Assembly (NCBI RefSeq): GCF_014127105.1
Contig: NZ_CP059902.1
Coordinates: forward strand, 1,583,001-1,647,000
Length of the DNA stretch: 64,000 bases
From: Devosia sp. MC521
GTDB taxonomy: Bacteria > Pseudomonadota > Alphaproteobacteria > Rhizobiales > Devosiaceae
Direction of reading: 5' to 3'
Shown here one piece after another: positions 1-9,102 of this stretch. The stretch's first letter is position 1, and each line of letters opens with the position of its first letter. The position numbers and the translations under genes are program-made. The notes under the pieces were generated by a model. It did not search any database, was not told the DNA's origin, and saw only the letters and a list, made by a program, of their open reading frames with translations.

Positions 1-1
1 C

Positions 2-478
2 GCGCGGTTTCTGCGCGATGACGCAAAATGTCGCTTCATCTCTTTTGTGGATGTCTGCGGCGCGGACTATCCAGAACGCGAACAGCGGTTTGACGTGGTT
101 TACCACTTGCTGAGTCCGCACCTTAATCAGCGTATCCGGTTCAAGCTGCAGACGGACGAGAATAGCCTTGTGCCGTCGATTTGCGACGTGTTCGCCGGGG
201 CAAACTGGTTCGAGCGCGAGGTCTATGACCTCTACGGCGTTTTGTTCTCAGATCACCCCGATTTGCGTCGCATCCTCACCGACTACGGTTTTGACGGCAA
301 TCCGCTGCGCAAGGACTTCCCGCTCACCGGCTTTGTAGAAGTTCGCTACGACGAAGAGCGTCGTCGCGTTGTCTATGAGCCGGTTAAGCTCGCGCAGGAA
401 TTTCGTGCGTTTGATTACCTGTCACCATGGGAAGGCACGGACTATGTGCTGCCCGGCGACGAAAAGGCGAAGAACTGA
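2..478 (+). CDS. nuoC: NADH-quinone oxidoreductase subunit C (5' truncated)
   Basis: This is the C-terminal part of the 30-kDa subunit of complex I, which belongs to the peripheral arm and binds NuoD. The reading frame is open from base 2, so the start lies outside the window. Family motifs are present: a segment reading VCGADYP near the left edge, [14 protein letters not shown] in the middle, and the basic-aromatic tail ending in FDYLSPWEG. The stop overlaps the nuoD start (ATGA), so the two are translationally coupled. It is the first visible gene of a nuo operon running to about 14.2 kb. Identity is secure; only the N-terminus is missing. Confidence 0.96.
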   Translation, partial: ARFLRDDAKCRFISFVDVCGADYPEREQRFDVVYHLLSPHLNQRIRFKLQTDENSLVPSICDVFAGANWFEREVYDLYGVLFSDHPDLRRILTDYGFDGNPLRKDFPLTGFVEVRYDEERRRVVYEPVKLAQEFRAFDYLSPWEGTDYVLPGDEKAKN

Positions 479-1668
479 TGAGCGAAGTAGACGTTCGCAA
501 CTTCACGCTAAACTTCGGCCCTGTGCACCCTTCGGCGCACGGTGTGCTGCGTATGATCTTGGAGCTCGACGGTGAAATCGTTGAGCGCGTTGATCCCCAT
601 ATCGGCCTGCTGCACCGCGGAACTGAAAAGCTAATCGAGCACAAGACCTATCTGCAGGGACTGCCGTATTTCGATCGCCTGGACTATGTGGCGCCGATGA
701 ACCAGGAGCACGCCTATGTGCTGGCAGTTGAACGCATGCTCGGCATCGAAGTGCCTCGCCGTGGCCAGCTTATTCGTGTCCTGTTTGCCGAAATCGGCCG
801 CTTGCTCGCGCATTTGATGAACGTGACCACGCAGGCCATGGACATTGGTGCGCTCACGCCCCCTGTTTGGGGGTTTGAACAGCGCGAAAAGCTGATGATT
901 TTTTATGAGCGCGCATCGGGCGCTCGTATGCATGCCGCCTACTTCCGTCCTGGTGGTGTGCATCAGGATCTGCCGCAGGCGTTGGTCGATGATATCGGCC
1001 AATTCTGCAAGGATTTCATTCAGCCACTCGAAGACATTGACCGCCTTCTCACCAACAACCGCATCTTTAAGCAGCGTAACGTCGATATCGGTGTTGTCCC
1101 GCTCGAAGAAGCTTGGGGGCGTGGGTTCTCGGGGGTCATGGTTCGTGGTTCGGGCGCTGCTTGGGATTTGCGCAAGGCACAGCCTTACGACGCCTATGCC
1201 GAAATGGATTTCGACATCCCAACTGGCCAGAATGGGGACTGCTACGACCGCTATCTCGTCCGTATGGAAGAGATGCGTCAGTCGACCCGCATTATGGCGC
1301 AGTGCGTTGATAAGCTGAACGCTCCGGACGGGAAGGGGCCAGTGGCCTCTACTGATGGTAAGGTCGTTCCGCCTAAGCGCGGTGAGATGAAGCAATCGAT
1401 GGAAGCGCTCATCCATCACTTCAAGCTCTACACCGAAGGGTTCAAGGTACCTGCCGGTGAAATCTATGCCGCCGTCGAAGCGCCAAAGGGCGAGTTCGGC
1501 GTTTATCTGGTGTCTGATGGCACCAACAAACCCTATCGTTGTCACATTCGTGCGCCGGGCTTTGCCCATCTAAGCGCCATGGATTACCTGTGCCGTCACC
1601 ACATGCTGGCTGACGTTACGGCAATTCTCGGATCGATCGACGTTGTGTTCGGAGAGGTTGATCGCTGA
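478..1668 (+). CDS. nuoD: NADH-quinone oxidoreductase subunit D
   Basis: This is the 49-kDa subunit of complex I (396 aa), which forms the quinone-binding cavity with NuoB at the junction of the peripheral and membrane arms. The N-terminus reads [18 protein letters not shown], a family hallmark, followed by the HRGTEKLIE segment; the C-terminus carries the conserved [10 protein letters not shown] and ends VFGEVDR. An upstream in-frame ATG at 427 lies inside nuoC, so the ATG at 478, which overlaps the nuoC stop, was chosen. Its own stop overlaps nuoE in the same ATGA fashion. Length is normal. Confidence 0.98.
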   Translation: MSEVDVRNFTLNFGPVHPSAHGVLRMILELDGEIVERVDPHIGLLHRGTEKLIEHKTYLQGLPYFDRLDYVAPMNQEHAYVLAVERMLGIEVPRRGQLIRVLFAEIGRLLAHLMNVTTQAMDIGALTPPVWGFEQREKLMIFYERASGARMHAAYFRPGGVHQDLPQALVDDIGQFCKDFIQPLEDIDRLLTNNRIFKQRNVDIGVVPLEEAWGRGFSGVMVRGSGAAWDLRKAQPYDAYAEMDFDIPTGQNGDCYDRYLVRMEEMRQSTRIMAQCVDKLNAPDGKGPVASTDGKVVPPKRGEMKQSMEALIHHFKLYTEGFKVPAGEIYAAVEAPKGEFGVYLVSDGTNKPYRCHIRAPGFAHLSAMDYLCRHHMLADVTAILGSIDVVFGEVDR

Positions 1669-2933
1669 TGTCGGTGCGTCGCCTTGCGGAAGAGTCGGTA
1701 CAGCCGGCAAGTTTCGCCTTTACTGCAGAAAATCAGGTCTGGGCTGAAAAGCGCATTGGCCTCTATCCCGCGGGACGCCAGCAATCAGCTGTGATCCCTC
1801 TGTTGATGCGTGCCCAAGAGCAGGATGGCTGGGTCACTCGCGCCACGATCGAAAAGATCGCTGAAATGCTTGGCATGCCCTATATCCGGGTGCTCGAAGT
1901 CGCCACCTTCTATACTCAGTTCCAGCTGCAGCCTGTGGGCACACGTGCTCATATTCAGGTCTGTGGCACCACGCCTTGCATGCTGCGCGGCGCAGAAGGA
2001 CTGATCGAAGTTTGTAAGAACAAGATCCACCACGAACCGCACCACCTCAACGAAGACGGCACGCTGTCTTGGGAAGAAGTGGAATGCGCTGGCGCGTGTG
2101 TGAACGCACCAATGGTTGCGATCTTCCAAGACACCTACGAGGATTTGACGCCGGAACGCCTCGAAGAAATCATCGACGCTTTCCATGCTGGTCGTGCTGA
2201 CACGATCAAGCCAGGCACCCAGATCGATCGTCTGAACGCTGCGCCTGCTTCAGGCTTGGTTGTTCTCACTGAGGAGCCAACTGCCAAGCGCGAAAAGTTC
2301 GTACCGCCTCCGGCTCCAGACGCTCCAGCAGCCGTGCCCGCCGCTGGTGCCGCGCCGCAAGCGCCGACTACGGCCGCGCAGCCCAAGAACATCGCGCCTG
2401 AGGCGGCACCTGCGCTCAAGGGTGCGCCTGTTGAGGCCAAAGTTTCGACCGCTCAGGCCGAAAAGGACCGTAAAGACGCTGCTGTCTCAGCAGGGGCAGA
2501 CGGCAAGCCGAACACAGCAATGCGTGAAGGCGCCACCGGCGCTGAATCGTCAGCAGGCAAGGTCGACGGCGGCAAAGGCGTTGGAAGCGACAACGAGCCT
2601 GCTGTGGTTGCAGCCTCCGCTAACCCCAAAGAAGTCACTCCGAATGCTGAGAAGGGCGGCGTGATGCCACTCTTTGTGGCTCCCTCGGGCGCTGCGGATG
2701 ATCTCAAGCTTATCTCCGGTGTCGGCCCCGTCATCGAAAGCAAGCTCAACGCGCTTGGCGTGACCCGTTATGATCAGGTTGCCGCTTTCAGCGACGAGGA
2801 TTTTGCCAAGGTTGAAGCTGCACTGTCCTTCCCCGGCCGTGCCCAGCGCGACAATTGGAAAGGTCAGGCTGAGGCTTTGGCCAAGGGCGGGATTGAAGAA
2901 TATCGGCGTGTCTTCGGGAAGGATCCCCGTTGA
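1668..2933 (+). CDS. nuoE: NADH-quinone oxidoreductase subunit E with long C-terminal extension
   Basis: This is the 24-kDa 2Fe-2S subunit (N1a) of the NADH-oxidising module. The first ~200 residues are a normal thioredoxin-fold NuoE with the four cluster cysteines in CGTTPC and ECAGAC. The protein is 421 aa, about twice the usual size. After residue ~200 comes a low-complexity Ala/Pro/Lys-rich linker, then a compact C-terminal domain from about residue 345 that begins LKLISGVGPVIESKLNALG. That domain resembles the helix-hairpin-helix-like module at the end of many alphaproteobacterial NuoE proteins and of some ribosomal-protein-associated proteins. The role of the tail is unknown. The start overlaps nuoD and the stop overlaps the next small gene. 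Confidence 0.95.
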   Translation: MSVRRLAEESVQPASFAFTAENQVWAEKRIGLYPAGRQQSAVIPLLMRAQEQDGWVTRATIEKIAEMLGMPYIRVLEVATFYTQFQLQPVGTRAHIQVCGTTPCMLRGAEGLIEVCKNKIHHEPHHLNEDGTLSWEEVECAGACVNAPMVAIFQDTYEDLTPERLEEIIDAFHAGRADTIKPGTQIDRLNAAPASGLVVLTEEPTAKREKFVPPPAPDAPAAVPAAGAAPQAPTTAAQPKNIAPEAAPALKGAPVEAKVSTAQAEKDRKDAAVSAGADGKPNTAMREGATGAESSAGKVDGGKGVGSDNEPAVVAASANPKEVTPNAEKGGVMPLFVAPSGAADDLKLISGVGPVIESKLNALGVTRYDQVAAFSDEDFAKVEAALSFPGRAQRDNWKGQAEALAKGGIEEYRRVFGKDPR

Positions 2934-3151
2934 TGGCTGATGGCAAAGTTGACCTAAGCAAGCTGACCATGGTCGAAATCCTCCTTCTGGTGGCATTCGC
3001 GATTATGGGGACAGCTATAGTCTCAGGTCTCGGGATCGTCGCAGGCATTCAGCTCGATGGGCTGGTTGCTGCGGTGATTGGGGCGGTCATCGGTATGACC
3101 GCCTGGTGGTTTTATGTAGTGAAGCGGAAAGCTGATCATCATGCTCGCTGA
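2933..3151 (+). CDS. Small two-helix membrane protein between nuoE and nuoF
   Basis: This 72-residue protein has a short polar N-terminus ([11 protein letters not shown]) followed by two hydrophobic segments, about residues 13-35 and 41-63, separated by a Gly-rich turn, and a basic-His tail. That suggests a helical-hairpin inner-membrane protein. The ATG at 2933 overlaps the nuoE stop; a TTG one codon earlier is possible but unnecessary. Its end overlaps the nuoF start by 11 bases, so it is coupled to both. It matches none of the 14 standard Nuo subunits. I do not recognise a family. Position suggests an accessory or assembly factor, which is inference. Confidence 0.8.
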   Translation: MADGKVDLSKLTMVEILLLVAFAIMGTAIVSGLGIVAGIQLDGLVAAVIGAVIGMTAWWFYVVKRKADHHAR

Positions 3152-4448
3152 CAAGGATCGCATTTTCACCAACCTCTACGGCCGCCACGACTGGCGTCTG
3201 GAAGGCGCGCGGAAACGTGGCGCTTGGGTTGGCACTAAGGAATTTATCGAGTCCGGGCGTGACTGGATCACCAATGAAGTGAAGGCCTCTGGCCTACGCG
3301 GTCGTGGTGGTGCAGGCTTCCCGACGGCACTCAAATGGACCTTCATGCCAAAGGTCAATGACGGCCGGCCACACTATCTTCTGGTGAACGCCGACGAATC
3401 CGAACCGGGCACATGTAAGGACCGCGAAATCCTGCGCCACGATCCGCACCACCTGATTGAAGGGTGTTTGTTGGCGGCGCGCGCCATGGATGCGCACCTC
3501 GCGTTTATCTATGTGCGCGGCGAGTTCATCCGTGAGCGTCAAAACCTCGAACATGCTGTGCAGGAGGCCTATGACGCCAAGCTGATCGGCAAGGATAATA
3601 TCCACGGTTGGGACTTGGATATCATCGTCCACCACGGCGCAGGTGCTTACATCTGCGGCGAAGAAACGGCGTTGATGGAAAGCCTAGAGGGCAAGAAGGG
3701 GCAGCCACGCCTCAAGCCGCCATTCCCAGCGGGTATGGGCGTTTATGGCAACCCAACTACTGTCAATAACGTGGAATCCATCGCCGTAGTGCCGGAAATT
3801 CTCCGTCGTTCCGGCGCTTGGTTCGCCAATATCGGCCGCGCCAATAACACGGGCACCAAGCTCTTCATGGTTTCGGGGCACGTCAACAATCCCTGTACCT
3901 TTGAAGAAGCCTTGGGTGAGAACTTCAAGGACATCATCGAAAAGCACTGCGGCGGCATCCGCGGCGGTTGGGATAATTTCCTTGCAGTGATCCCGGGCGG
4001 TGCCTCGTGTCCGATCGTGCGGGCCGAAAACATGATGGACACCATCATGGACTTCGACGGTCTTCGTGAGAAGAAGTCGAGCTTCGGAACCGGCGGCATG
4101 ATCATCATGGATAAGTCGACCGATGTGGTGAAAGCCATCTGGCGCATTTCGGCTTTCTTCAAGCACGAAAGCTGCGGCCAGTGCACGCCATGCCGAGAAG
4201 GCACAGGCTGGATGATGCGCGTTCTTGGCCGAATGGTTGAAGGCCGTGCACAAAAGCGCGAAATCGACATGCTGTTTGAAGTCACCAAGCAAATCGAAGG
4301 GCACACAATCTGTGCGCTCGGCGACGCTGCGGCCTGGCCTGTTCAGGGCTTGATCCGTAATTTCCGTGACGTCATCGAAGCGCGCATCGATCAATATACC
4401 TGGTCTTCGACCAGCGACGGCGCTGTGCCGTCGATTGCCGCGGAGTAA
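3141..4448 (+). CDS. nuoF: NADH-quinone oxidoreductase subunit F
   Basis: This is the 51-kDa flavoprotein subunit (435 aa) that oxidises NADH through FMN and passes electrons to the N3 4Fe-4S cluster. The NADH/FMN-binding segment [13 protein letters not shown] lies near residues 54-66, the second glycine-rich stretch [19 protein letters not shown] follows, and the N3 ligands are in [15 protein letters not shown] near residue 343 with the distal Cys in HTICALGD. The start ATG lies inside the preceding small gene. Length and motif order are those of a normal NuoF. Confidence 0.98.
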   Translation: MLADKDRIFTNLYGRHDWRLEGARKRGAWVGTKEFIESGRDWITNEVKASGLRGRGGAGFPTALKWTFMPKVNDGRPHYLLVNADESEPGTCKDREILRHDPHHLIEGCLLAARAMDAHLAFIYVRGEFIRERQNLEHAVQEAYDAKLIGKDNIHGWDLDIIVHHGAGAYICGEETALMESLEGKKGQPRLKPPFPAGMGVYGNPTTVNNVESIAVVPEILRRSGAWFANIGRANNTGTKLFMVSGHVNNPCTFEEALGENFKDIIEKHCGGIRGGWDNFLAVIPGGASCPIVRAENMMDTIMDFDGLREKKSSFGTGGMIIMDKSTDVVKAIWRISAFFKHESCGQCTPCREGTGWMMRVLGRMVEGRAQKREIDMLFEVTKQIEGHTICALGDAAAWPVQGLIRNFRDVIEARIDQYTWSSTSDGAVPSIAAE

Positions 4449-4452
4449 GCCG

Positions 4453-6552
4453 ATGGCTCAGATCAAAGTCGACGGTACTCTCGTCGAAGTCCCTGACTAC
4501 TTCACACTCATGCAAGCCGCTGAGGCAGCAGGCGCGGAAATTCCACGATTCTGCTTCCACGAACGTTTGTCTGTGGCCGGCAACTGCCGCATGTGTCTGG
4601 TCGAAGTTAAGGGTGGGCCGCCAAAGCCACAGGCCTCTTGCGCCATGGCGGTCAAGGACTTGCGTCCAGGCCCCAATGGTGAACCGCCAGAAATGTTCAC
4701 CAACACGCCGATGGTCAAAAAGGCCCGCGAAGGCGTGATGGAATTCCTTCTGATCAACCACCCGCTAGATTGCCCGATTTGCGATCAGGGCGGCGAGTGC
4801 GATCTGCAGGATCAGGCCATGGCCTATGGTGTCTCTGGTTCGCGCTTCTTTGAGAACAAGCGCGCAGTCGAAGACAAGTACATGGGCCCGCTGATCAACA
4901 CAGTGATGAACCGCTGCATTCACTGCACGCGCTGCGTTCGCTTCACCACAGAAGTGGCGGGCATTTCTGAACTCGGCCTCATCGGTCGTGGCGAAGACGC
5001 AGAAATCACTCCGTATCTGGAACGTGCACTAACCAGCGAAATGCAGGGCAATGTCATCGACCTTTGTCCTGTTGGTGCGCTCACCTCCAAGCCCTACGCT
5101 TTCCATGCGCGTCCTTGGGAACTGAACAAGACCGAGTCCATCGACGTGATGGACGCTGTCGGTTCGGCCATTCGCGTCGACTCTCGTGGTCGCGAAGTGA
5201 TGCGCATTCTTCCGCGCATCAACGAAGCGATCAACGAGGAATGGATTTCGGACAAGACCCGTTTCATCTGGGATGGCCTCAAGAGCCAACGGCTTGATCG
5301 TCCTTATGTCCGCAAGAACGGCAAGCTCCAGCCCACAAGCTGGGACGAAGCGCTGTCGGCAGTTGCTGGCAAGATCAAAAAGGCCGGTAACAAGGTCGGT
5401 GCGATTGCGGGGGATCTCGCAGCGGTCGAAGAAATGTATGCCCTCAAGGGCCTGCTAGCTTCCATCGGCTCTGGCATGACCGACGTTCGTCCGGCCATGT
5501 CCGGCATTGATCCGTCCATGCCGCGCTCGGCCTATATCTTCAACCCGACCATCGCCGGGATCGAAGAGGCCGATGCTATTCTGATCATCGGCGCCAACCC
5601 GCGCCATGAAGCAGCTGTTCTGAATTCGCGTATTCGTAAGACTTGGCGCGCCAAGGGTCTTCCAATCGCCGTCATCGGTGATCAGCCAGACCTGAACTAT
5701 GATTACACCTATCTCGGTGCTGGTTTTGAGACCTTGGCCGACCTCGCATCCGGTAACGGTGCGTTTGCCAATACCCTGGCTTCTGCCCAGCGTCCGCTTA
5801 TTATTGTTGGCGAAGGTGCAGTGTCGAACGCTGAAGGTGGCAAACAAATCGGTCGCGATGTCATCGCACTAGCCGCCAAGTTGGCGACTGGCGCGAACGT
5901 CGCCGAAGGCTGGAATGGCTTTGCGCTTCTGCACAATGCGGCAAGCCGCGTTGGTGGTCTCGACATCGGCTTCGTGCCGCATGACGGCGGCGTTTGCTCA
6001 GCTGACCAGATCGCTCTGGCAGGCAAGGGCGAACTCGATGTGCTCTTCCTGCTGGGTGCAGACGAATACGACACTTCCGCCATGGGTAAGGCATTCGTGG
6101 TCTACATCGGCTCGCATGGTGACAAGGGGGCCCATCGCGCCGACGTCATTCTGCCGGGTGCGACCTATACCGAAAAGTCTGGTACTTATGTGAATACCGA
6201 AGGGCGCGTGCAGGTCACCACCCGTGCAGTGTTCCCGCCCGGCGATGCGAAGGAAGATTGGGCCATTATCCGTGCGCTCTCGGGCGCCATCGGGCAGGCT
6301 CTGCCGTATAATTCGCTGACCCAGCTGCGCGCGGCGATCTATGCTGAATTCCCGCATCTGGCCAAGATTGACCAGATCACTCCGGGCTCGGTGAAAGATG
6401 TCGCCAAGCTCGCCAAGGCCACTAAGACCAAGTCGGCACCGCTTTCGAGCATCAAGACCGACTTCTACCTCAGCAATCCGATCGCGCGGTCCTCCGCCGT
6501 CATGGGCGAATGCGCGGCGATGGCTGCTGGCCTGCGTCAGGCAGCGGAGTAG
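4453..6552 (+). CDS. nuoG: NADH-quinone oxidoreductase subunit G
   Basis: This is the 75-kDa iron-sulfur subunit (699 aa) carrying electrons through several Fe-S clusters in the peripheral arm. The N-terminal ferredoxin domain has Cys34, Cys45, Cys48 and Cys63 (2Fe-2S); the H-x-C type 4Fe-4S site is in CPICDQGGECDLQD; a further 4Fe-4S site is in NRCIHCTRCVRF. The rest is a molybdopterin-oxidoreductase-like fold without a cofactor. The open frame extends upstream into nuoF, but the ATG at 4453, four bases after the nuoF stop, gives the standard N-terminus AQIKVDG. Confidence 0.97.
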   Translation: MAQIKVDGTLVEVPDYFTLMQAAEAAGAEIPRFCFHERLSVAGNCRMCLVEVKGGPPKPQASCAMAVKDLRPGPNGEPPEMFTNTPMVKKAREGVMEFLLINHPLDCPICDQGGECDLQDQAMAYGVSGSRFFENKRAVEDKYMGPLINTVMNRCIHCTRCVRFTTEVAGISELGLIGRGEDAEITPYLERALTSEMQGNVIDLCPVGALTSKPYAFHARPWELNKTESIDVMDAVGSAIRVDSRGREVMRILPRINEAINEEWISDKTRFIWDGLKSQRLDRPYVRKNGKLQPTSWDEALSAVAGKIKKAGNKVGAIAGDLAAVEEMYALKGLLASIGSGMTDVRPAMSGIDPSMPRSAYIFNPTIAGIEEADAILIIGANPRHEAAVLNSRIRKTWRAKGLPIAVIGDQPDLNYDYTYLGAGFETLADLASGNGAFANTLASAQRPLIIVGEGAVSNAEGGKQIGRDVIALAAKLATGANVAEGWNGFALLHNAASRVGGLDIGFVPHDGGVCSADQIALAGKGELDVLFLLGADEYDTSAMGKAFVVYIGSHGDKGAHRADVILPGATYTEKSGTYVNTEGRVQVTTRAVFPPGDAKEDWAIIRALSGAIGQALPYNSLTQLRAAIYAEFPHLAKIDQITPGSVKDVAKLAKATKTKSAPLSSIKTDFYLSNPIARSSAVMGECAAMAAGLRQAAE

Positions 6553-6561
6553 GGGAGCACA

Positions 6562-7659
6562 ATGGACTTTATTCTTTCGGCCCTCGATTACCTGCTTGGC
6601 ATCCCTGTCCTCGGATGGGGTGTGCACATCGGTTTCGTCTACAAGGCACTTCTGCTTCTCGTTGGTCTGCTGCTCTTCACGGCCTTTATCCTCTTGGGCG
6701 ACCGTAAGGTCTGGGCTGCCGTTCAGCTGCGCCGTGGTCCCAATGTTGTTGGTCCCTTCGGTCTCTTCCAATCCTTTGCGGACTTGCTCAAGTTTGCGTT
6801 CAAGGAAGCCATTATTCCGGCGGGCGCAGACAAGGTACTGTTCATCGCCGCGCCCCTGATCACCGCCACTCTGGCTCTTGCGGGTTGGGCCGTTGTCCCC
6901 GTCGCTGACGGGTGGGCCATGGCCGACATCAACATCGGGATCCTGTACCTACTCGGTATTTCCTCCCTTGGTGTTTATGGCGTGATCATTGGTGGTTGGG
7001 CGTCCAACTCCAAATATCCATTCCTCGGTGCACTTCGTTCTGCAGCGCAGATGGTGTCCTACGAAGTCTCCATCGGCCTCGTTATCATCACCGTTCTGCT
7101 GTGCGTGGGCTCGCTCAACCTCAACGACATCGTCCAGGCGCAATCCGAGATGGGGATCGCCCATGCTCTAGGCGTGCCGTGGCTCTCGTTCCTGAATTGG
7201 TTCTGGATCCCGCTCTTCCCGATGTTCGTAGTGTTCTACATCTCGGCTCTAGCAGAAACCAACCGGCCGCCATTCGATATGGCCGAAGGTGAATCCGAAC
7301 TCGTTGCCGGTTTTATGACCGAGTATTCCTCCACCCCGTACCTGCTGTTCATGTTGGGCGAATACATTTCGATCCTTCTGATGTGCGCCATGACCACCAT
7401 CCTCTTCATGGGTGGCTGGGCATCACCGATCGATTTGCCACCGTTCACCTGGATTCCGGGTGTGGTGTGGTTCTTCCTCAAAGTGTCCTTTGTCTTCTTC
7501 TTCTTCGCCATGGCCAAGTCGATTGTGCCCCGCTATCGCTATGACCAGCTGATGCGGATCGGTTGGAAACTGTTCCTTCCGCTGTCACTGATCATGGTTG
7601 TTATCGTAGCTTTTGTACTTCAGCTCACCGGCTGGGGCTGGCACGGGGGAGCCGTCTAA
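6562..7659 (+). CDS. nuoH: NADH-quinone oxidoreductase subunit H
   Basis: This is the membrane subunit (365 aa, about eight to nine helices) that links the peripheral arm to the proton-pumping arm and completes the quinone site. Conserved segments include ERK-like [21 protein letters not shown] near residue 45, the [20 protein letters not shown] loop, and the C-terminal [22 protein letters not shown]. It follows nuoG by nine bases and its TAA overlaps the nuoI ATG. Confidence 0.98.
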   Translation: MDFILSALDYLLGIPVLGWGVHIGFVYKALLLLVGLLLFTAFILLGDRKVWAAVQLRRGPNVVGPFGLFQSFADLLKFAFKEAIIPAGADKVLFIAAPLITATLALAGWAVVPVADGWAMADINIGILYLLGISSLGVYGVIIGGWASNSKYPFLGALRSAAQMVSYEVSIGLVIITVLLCVGSLNLNDIVQAQSEMGIAHALGVPWLSFLNWFWIPLFPMFVVFYISALAETNRPPFDMAEGESELVAGFMTEYSSTPYLLFMLGEYISILLMCAMTTILFMGGWASPIDLPPFTWIPGVVWFFLKVSFVFFFFAMAKSIVPRYRYDQLMRIGWKLFLPLSLIMVVIVAFVLQLTGWGWHGGAV

Positions 7660-8147
7660 TGCGCGCCTCGCAGATCCTCAACACGCTTCTTCTGAGAGAG
7701 TTCGTCTCGGCCTTCTTCTTGGCCATGCGCTACTTCTTCTCGCCGAAGCCAACCATCAACTACCCCTTCGAGAAGGGTGCTGTGTCGCCTCGTTTCCGCG
7801 GTGAGCATGCGTTGCGCCGTTATCCCAATGGGGAAGAACGCTGCATCGCCTGCAAGCTGTGCGAAGCCATTTGCCCGGCACAGGCAATTACCATCGAAGC
7901 CGGTCCACGCCAGAACGACGGTACTCGCCGTACCGTTCGCTATGACATCGACATGGTGAAGTGCATCTACTGCGGCTTCTGTCAGGAAGCCTGCCCGGTG
8001 GACGCAATCGTGGAAGGCCCGAACTTCGAATTTGCAACTGAAACGCGTGAAGAGCTCTACTTTGACAAAGCGAAGCTCTTGGCCAATGGAGATCGTTGGG
8101 AGCGCGAAATCGCCGCCAACATCTCTGCTGACGCGCCGTATCGCTGA
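7659..8147 (+). CDS. nuoI: NADH-quinone oxidoreductase subunit I
   Basis: This 162-aa ferredoxin-type subunit carries clusters N6a and N6b, which pass electrons towards NuoB. Both 4Fe-4S motifs are visible: [12 protein letters not shown] and [12 protein letters not shown]. An open frame extends upstream inside nuoH, but the ATG at 7659 overlaps the nuoH stop and gives the N-terminal amphipathic helix expected for the family. Length is normal. Confidence 0.97.
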   Translation: MRASQILNTLLLREFVSAFFLAMRYFFSPKPTINYPFEKGAVSPRFRGEHALRRYPNGEERCIACKLCEAICPAQAITIEAGPRQNDGTRRTVRYDIDMVKCIYCGFCQEACPVDAIVEGPNFEFATETREELYFDKAKLLANGDRWEREIAANISADAPYR

Positions 8148-8158
8148 GAGGGAAGAGC

Positions 8159-8767
8159 ATGACACTTCCATTGTTCTTCTTTTACCTGTTTGCGGCGGTG
8201 ACCATCGCCTCCGCATTCATGGTGATTTCTGCCCGCAATCCGGTTCACGCCGTGCTGTTCCTCATTCTTGCTTTCGTGAACGCCGCAGGGCTGTTCATGC
8301 TGGCGGGGGCTGAATTCCTCGCGCTGATCCTCATCGTTGTCTATGTGGGCGCTGTCGCGGTTCTCTTCCTCTTCGTTGTGATGATGATCGACGTCGATTT
8401 CGCGCAGATGCGCCAGGGCATGCTTCAATACGCGCCTATTGGCGTGGTTGTTGGAGTGGTTCTGCTGCTCGAGCTTCTCCTAGTGGCGGGCAGCGCATTT
8501 ATCGCTCCTGCTGTTGGGACGACCTCTGCGCTGCCAATTAACGACGCTATCGATAACACTCGTGCCATCGGGCAGGTGCTCTACACGCGCTATGTCTTCC
8601 TGTTCATGGGAGCAGCGGCTGTGCTGTTGGTTGCCATGATCGGCGCGATTGTACTGACACTGCGCCATCGTCCGGGCATCAAGCGTCAGAGCACTGCGGC
8701 GCAGCTGGCGCGTGACCCGAGCAACACGCTCAAGGTCAACAAAGTTAAAACTGGTCAGGGACTGTAG
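8159..8767 (+). CDS. nuoJ: NADH-quinone oxidoreductase subunit J
   Basis: This 202-aa integral membrane subunit of complex I has five predicted helices and the family segments ARNPVHAVLFLILAFVNAAG and VVYVGAVAVLFLFVVMM near residue 60. It helps form the central proton-transfer axis. It follows nuoI by 11 bases, with GAGGGAAGAG upstream as a good ribosome binding site. The hydrophilic C-terminus (residues ~170-202) is longer than in E. coli, as is common in this order. Confidence 0.97.
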   Translation: MTLPLFFFYLFAAVTIASAFMVISARNPVHAVLFLILAFVNAAGLFMLAGAEFLALILIVVYVGAVAVLFLFVVMMIDVDFAQMRQGMLQYAPIGVVVGVVLLLELLLVAGSAFIAPAVGTTSALPINDAIDNTRAIGQVLYTRYVFLFMGAAAVLLVAMIGAIVLTLRHRPGIKRQSTAAQLARDPSNTLKVNKVKTGQGL

Positions 8768-8776
8768 GGGGTTAAC

Positions 8777-9091
8777 ATGGGCTTGGGTATCGGGCTCGGT
8801 CATTTCCTGACCGTTGCAGCCATTCTCTTCACACTCGGCGTTTTCGGGATTTTCCTGAACCGCCGGAATATCATCACCATCCTGATGTCGGTCGAATTGA
8901 TCCTTTTGGCCGTGAACCTGAATTTGGTGGCATTCAGCGCGCATCTGCATGACCTGCAGGGTCAGATTTTTGCGCTGATGATCCTCACCGTTGCCGCAGC
9001 CGAGTCTGCGATCGGTCTGGCAATCATCGTCATCTTCTACCGTAATCGCGGCACCGTTGCCGTCGAAGACGCTAACTTGATGAAGGGCTAA
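8777..9091 (+). CDS. nuoK: NADH-quinone oxidoreductase subunit K
   Basis: This 104-aa, three-helix membrane subunit of complex I is related to MrpC antiporter subunits. The central helix carries the conserved glutamate in the [17 protein letters not shown] segment, and the second in [11 protein letters not shown], both needed for proton translocation in the family. Length and membrane pattern are standard. It sits nine bases after nuoJ. Confidence 0.97.
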   Translation: MGLGIGLGHFLTVAAILFTLGVFGIFLNRRNIITILMSVELILLAVNLNLVAFSAHLHDLQGQIFALMILTVAAAESAIGLAIIVIFYRNRGTVAVEDANLMKG

Positions 9092-9102
9092 GAGCACCCG
9101 CT

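Noticed and set aside
631..1569. 312-codon minus-strand ORF opposite nuoD
   Set aside because: Antisense shadow of a certain gene; no family resemblance and no start context.
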